Source: Candidatus Woesearchaeota archaeon (GTDB lineage Archaea > Nanobdellota > Nanobdellia > Woesearchaeales > ARS49). From it: a DNA stretch of 11,144 bases. The stretch is taken from positions 1 to 11,144 of the forward strand of contig JACQNB010000051.1 in assembly GCA_016203265.1 (NCBI GenBank). The letters run 5' to 3'. Shown here piece after piece: positions 10,664 through 11,144 of this stretch. Below the pieces are notes generated by a model. The model searched no databases and was not told where the DNA came from. It worked only from the letters and a program-made list of their open reading frames with translations. Each line of letters opens with the position of its first letter. Position 1 is the first letter of the stretch. The position numbers and the translations under genes were made by a program.

Positions 10664-11144
10664 TTATCGGTTCTTGCGGTACCAGTAGTAGCCGACGCCC
10701 ACGATGAGCGCAAGCACGATAACCGCGATGAGCCAGCCCGTGTTGCTGGACTTCACCGGCGCGGGAGCAGGAGCCGGCGTTGGCTCTGCGACAGGCTCAG
10801 GAACAGCCACCGGCGCGTCAGGCGCCGTGCTCGACCTTCCAATCGCGAAGACGCTCAAGCCCGAGACCGTGGCCTTGTAGAACACGTGCGTCGTGTCCTC
10901 ACTGGTCACACTGGCCTTGAACTCGACCCACGCGCTTCCGGTCCAGCGGTAGAGCGAAATTTCGTCCTTGCCGACCTTGTTCGCGTCAAGCCATTCCTTC
11001 GTTACCTTGAAGGTAATCACCGCGGAGGTGATGCCCTTGATGTTTTTCTCGTCGATCTTGACATACTGGTAGCTGAGTTCTTCAATCGGTTCGGTGCCGA
11101 TAGGCGCGGTCGCGTAGCGGTGCGCGCTGATTTCGACATCGGCG
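10664..11144 (-). CDS. PGF-pre-PGF domain surface protein, C-terminal part
   Basis: The frame is open to the right edge and ends at TAA 10664-10666, leaving 159 residues visible. The internal GTG at 11018-11020 is not a real start, because the domain continues upstream (YQYVKIDEKNIKGITSAVIT). The pattern YVKI..KNI..ITSAVITFKV, then KEWLDAN, YRW-GSAWVEF, YKATVSGLSVFAIG matches the PGF-pre-PGF domain of archaeal exported proteins. After it come a Pro/Ala-rich linker (about 28 residues), a transmembrane helix (GWLIAVIVLALIVGVGYYW) and a basic end (YRKNR). This is a membrane anchor with the domain outside. In many relatives the domain precedes a PGF-CTERM sorting signal for archaeosortase; no PGF triplet is present here, so a plain anchor is more likely. 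The N-terminal domains lie outside the window. Confidence 0.82.
   Translation of the reverse strand, partial: ADVEISAHRYATAPIGTEPIEELSYQYVKIDEKNIKGITSAVITFKVTKEWLDANKVGKDEISLYRWTGSAWVEFKASVTSEDTTHVFYKATVSGLSVFAIGRSSTAPDAPVAVPEPVAEPTPAPAPAPVKSSNTGWLIAVIVLALIVGVGYYWYRKNR

Noticed and set aside
1..11144. CRISPR array, tRNA, rRNA, transposase or integrase genes
   Set aside because: No regular direct repeats with spacers, no tRNA-like cloverleaf with a GTTCRANYC-type arm, and no transposase or integrase motifs were seen on either strand.

Overview
This window looks like chromosomal DNA of an uncultivated archaeon. The evidence is a series of AT-rich TATA-like boxes (TTTATATA, TTTATAAAT, TTTAAATA), most centred 25-28 bp upstream of a start codon, a pattern typical of archaeal leaderless transcripts. 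The partial gene at the right edge encodes a PGF-pre-PGF-type domain, known from archaeal surface proteins. The methionyl-tRNA synthetase carries a fused C-terminal tRNA-binding domain. The mix of small orphan proteins, a four-CxxC zinc protein and this surface-protein type suggests a DPANN lineage such as Woesearchaeota. That placement is inference from remembered family distribution and was not computed. TAG ends at least three ordinary genes, so TAG is a working stop codon here.

Layout. 1-307 (minus): start of a GDT1/UPF0016-type membrane cation transporter, preceded by and overlapping an acidic mini-ORF. 413-2068 (plus): a 551-residue unrecognised protein with a cysteine cluster, with a palindrome upstream. 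2030-3493 (minus): a leaderless SAM methyltransferase overlapping a flavin-reductase-like gene, then a separately promoted coiled-coil protein whose 3' end overlaps the 551-residue gene tail to tail. 3644-4069 (plus): a double zinc-ribbon protein. 4077-4496 (minus): an unrecognised 139-residue protein.

4617-7159 (plus): metG, followed with a 4-nt overlap by a 2H-phosphoesterase/LigT-like reading frame that is cut in two by a single in-frame amber codon. 7229-7755 (plus): a HicB-like protein without HicA, overlapping a small four-helix membrane protein. 10456-7811 (minus): a three-gene operon of a lipoprotein with alternating Ig/cadherin-like repeats, an unrecognised 132-residue protein and an unrecognised 351-residue probable beta-propeller. 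10664 to the right edge (minus): the C-terminal part of the PGF-pre-PGF surface protein.

The right half (7811-11144) is a cell-surface neighbourhood. The intergenic stretch between its two surface genes holds duplicated oligo-T terminator tracts and two hairpins whose loops are complementary. The points most worth following up are the amber-split 2H phosphoesterase, this double-hairpin element, the lipoprotein operon of orphan proteins, and the 551-residue gene with its palindromic upstream site. I do not see a clearly new defence or mobile system in this window.
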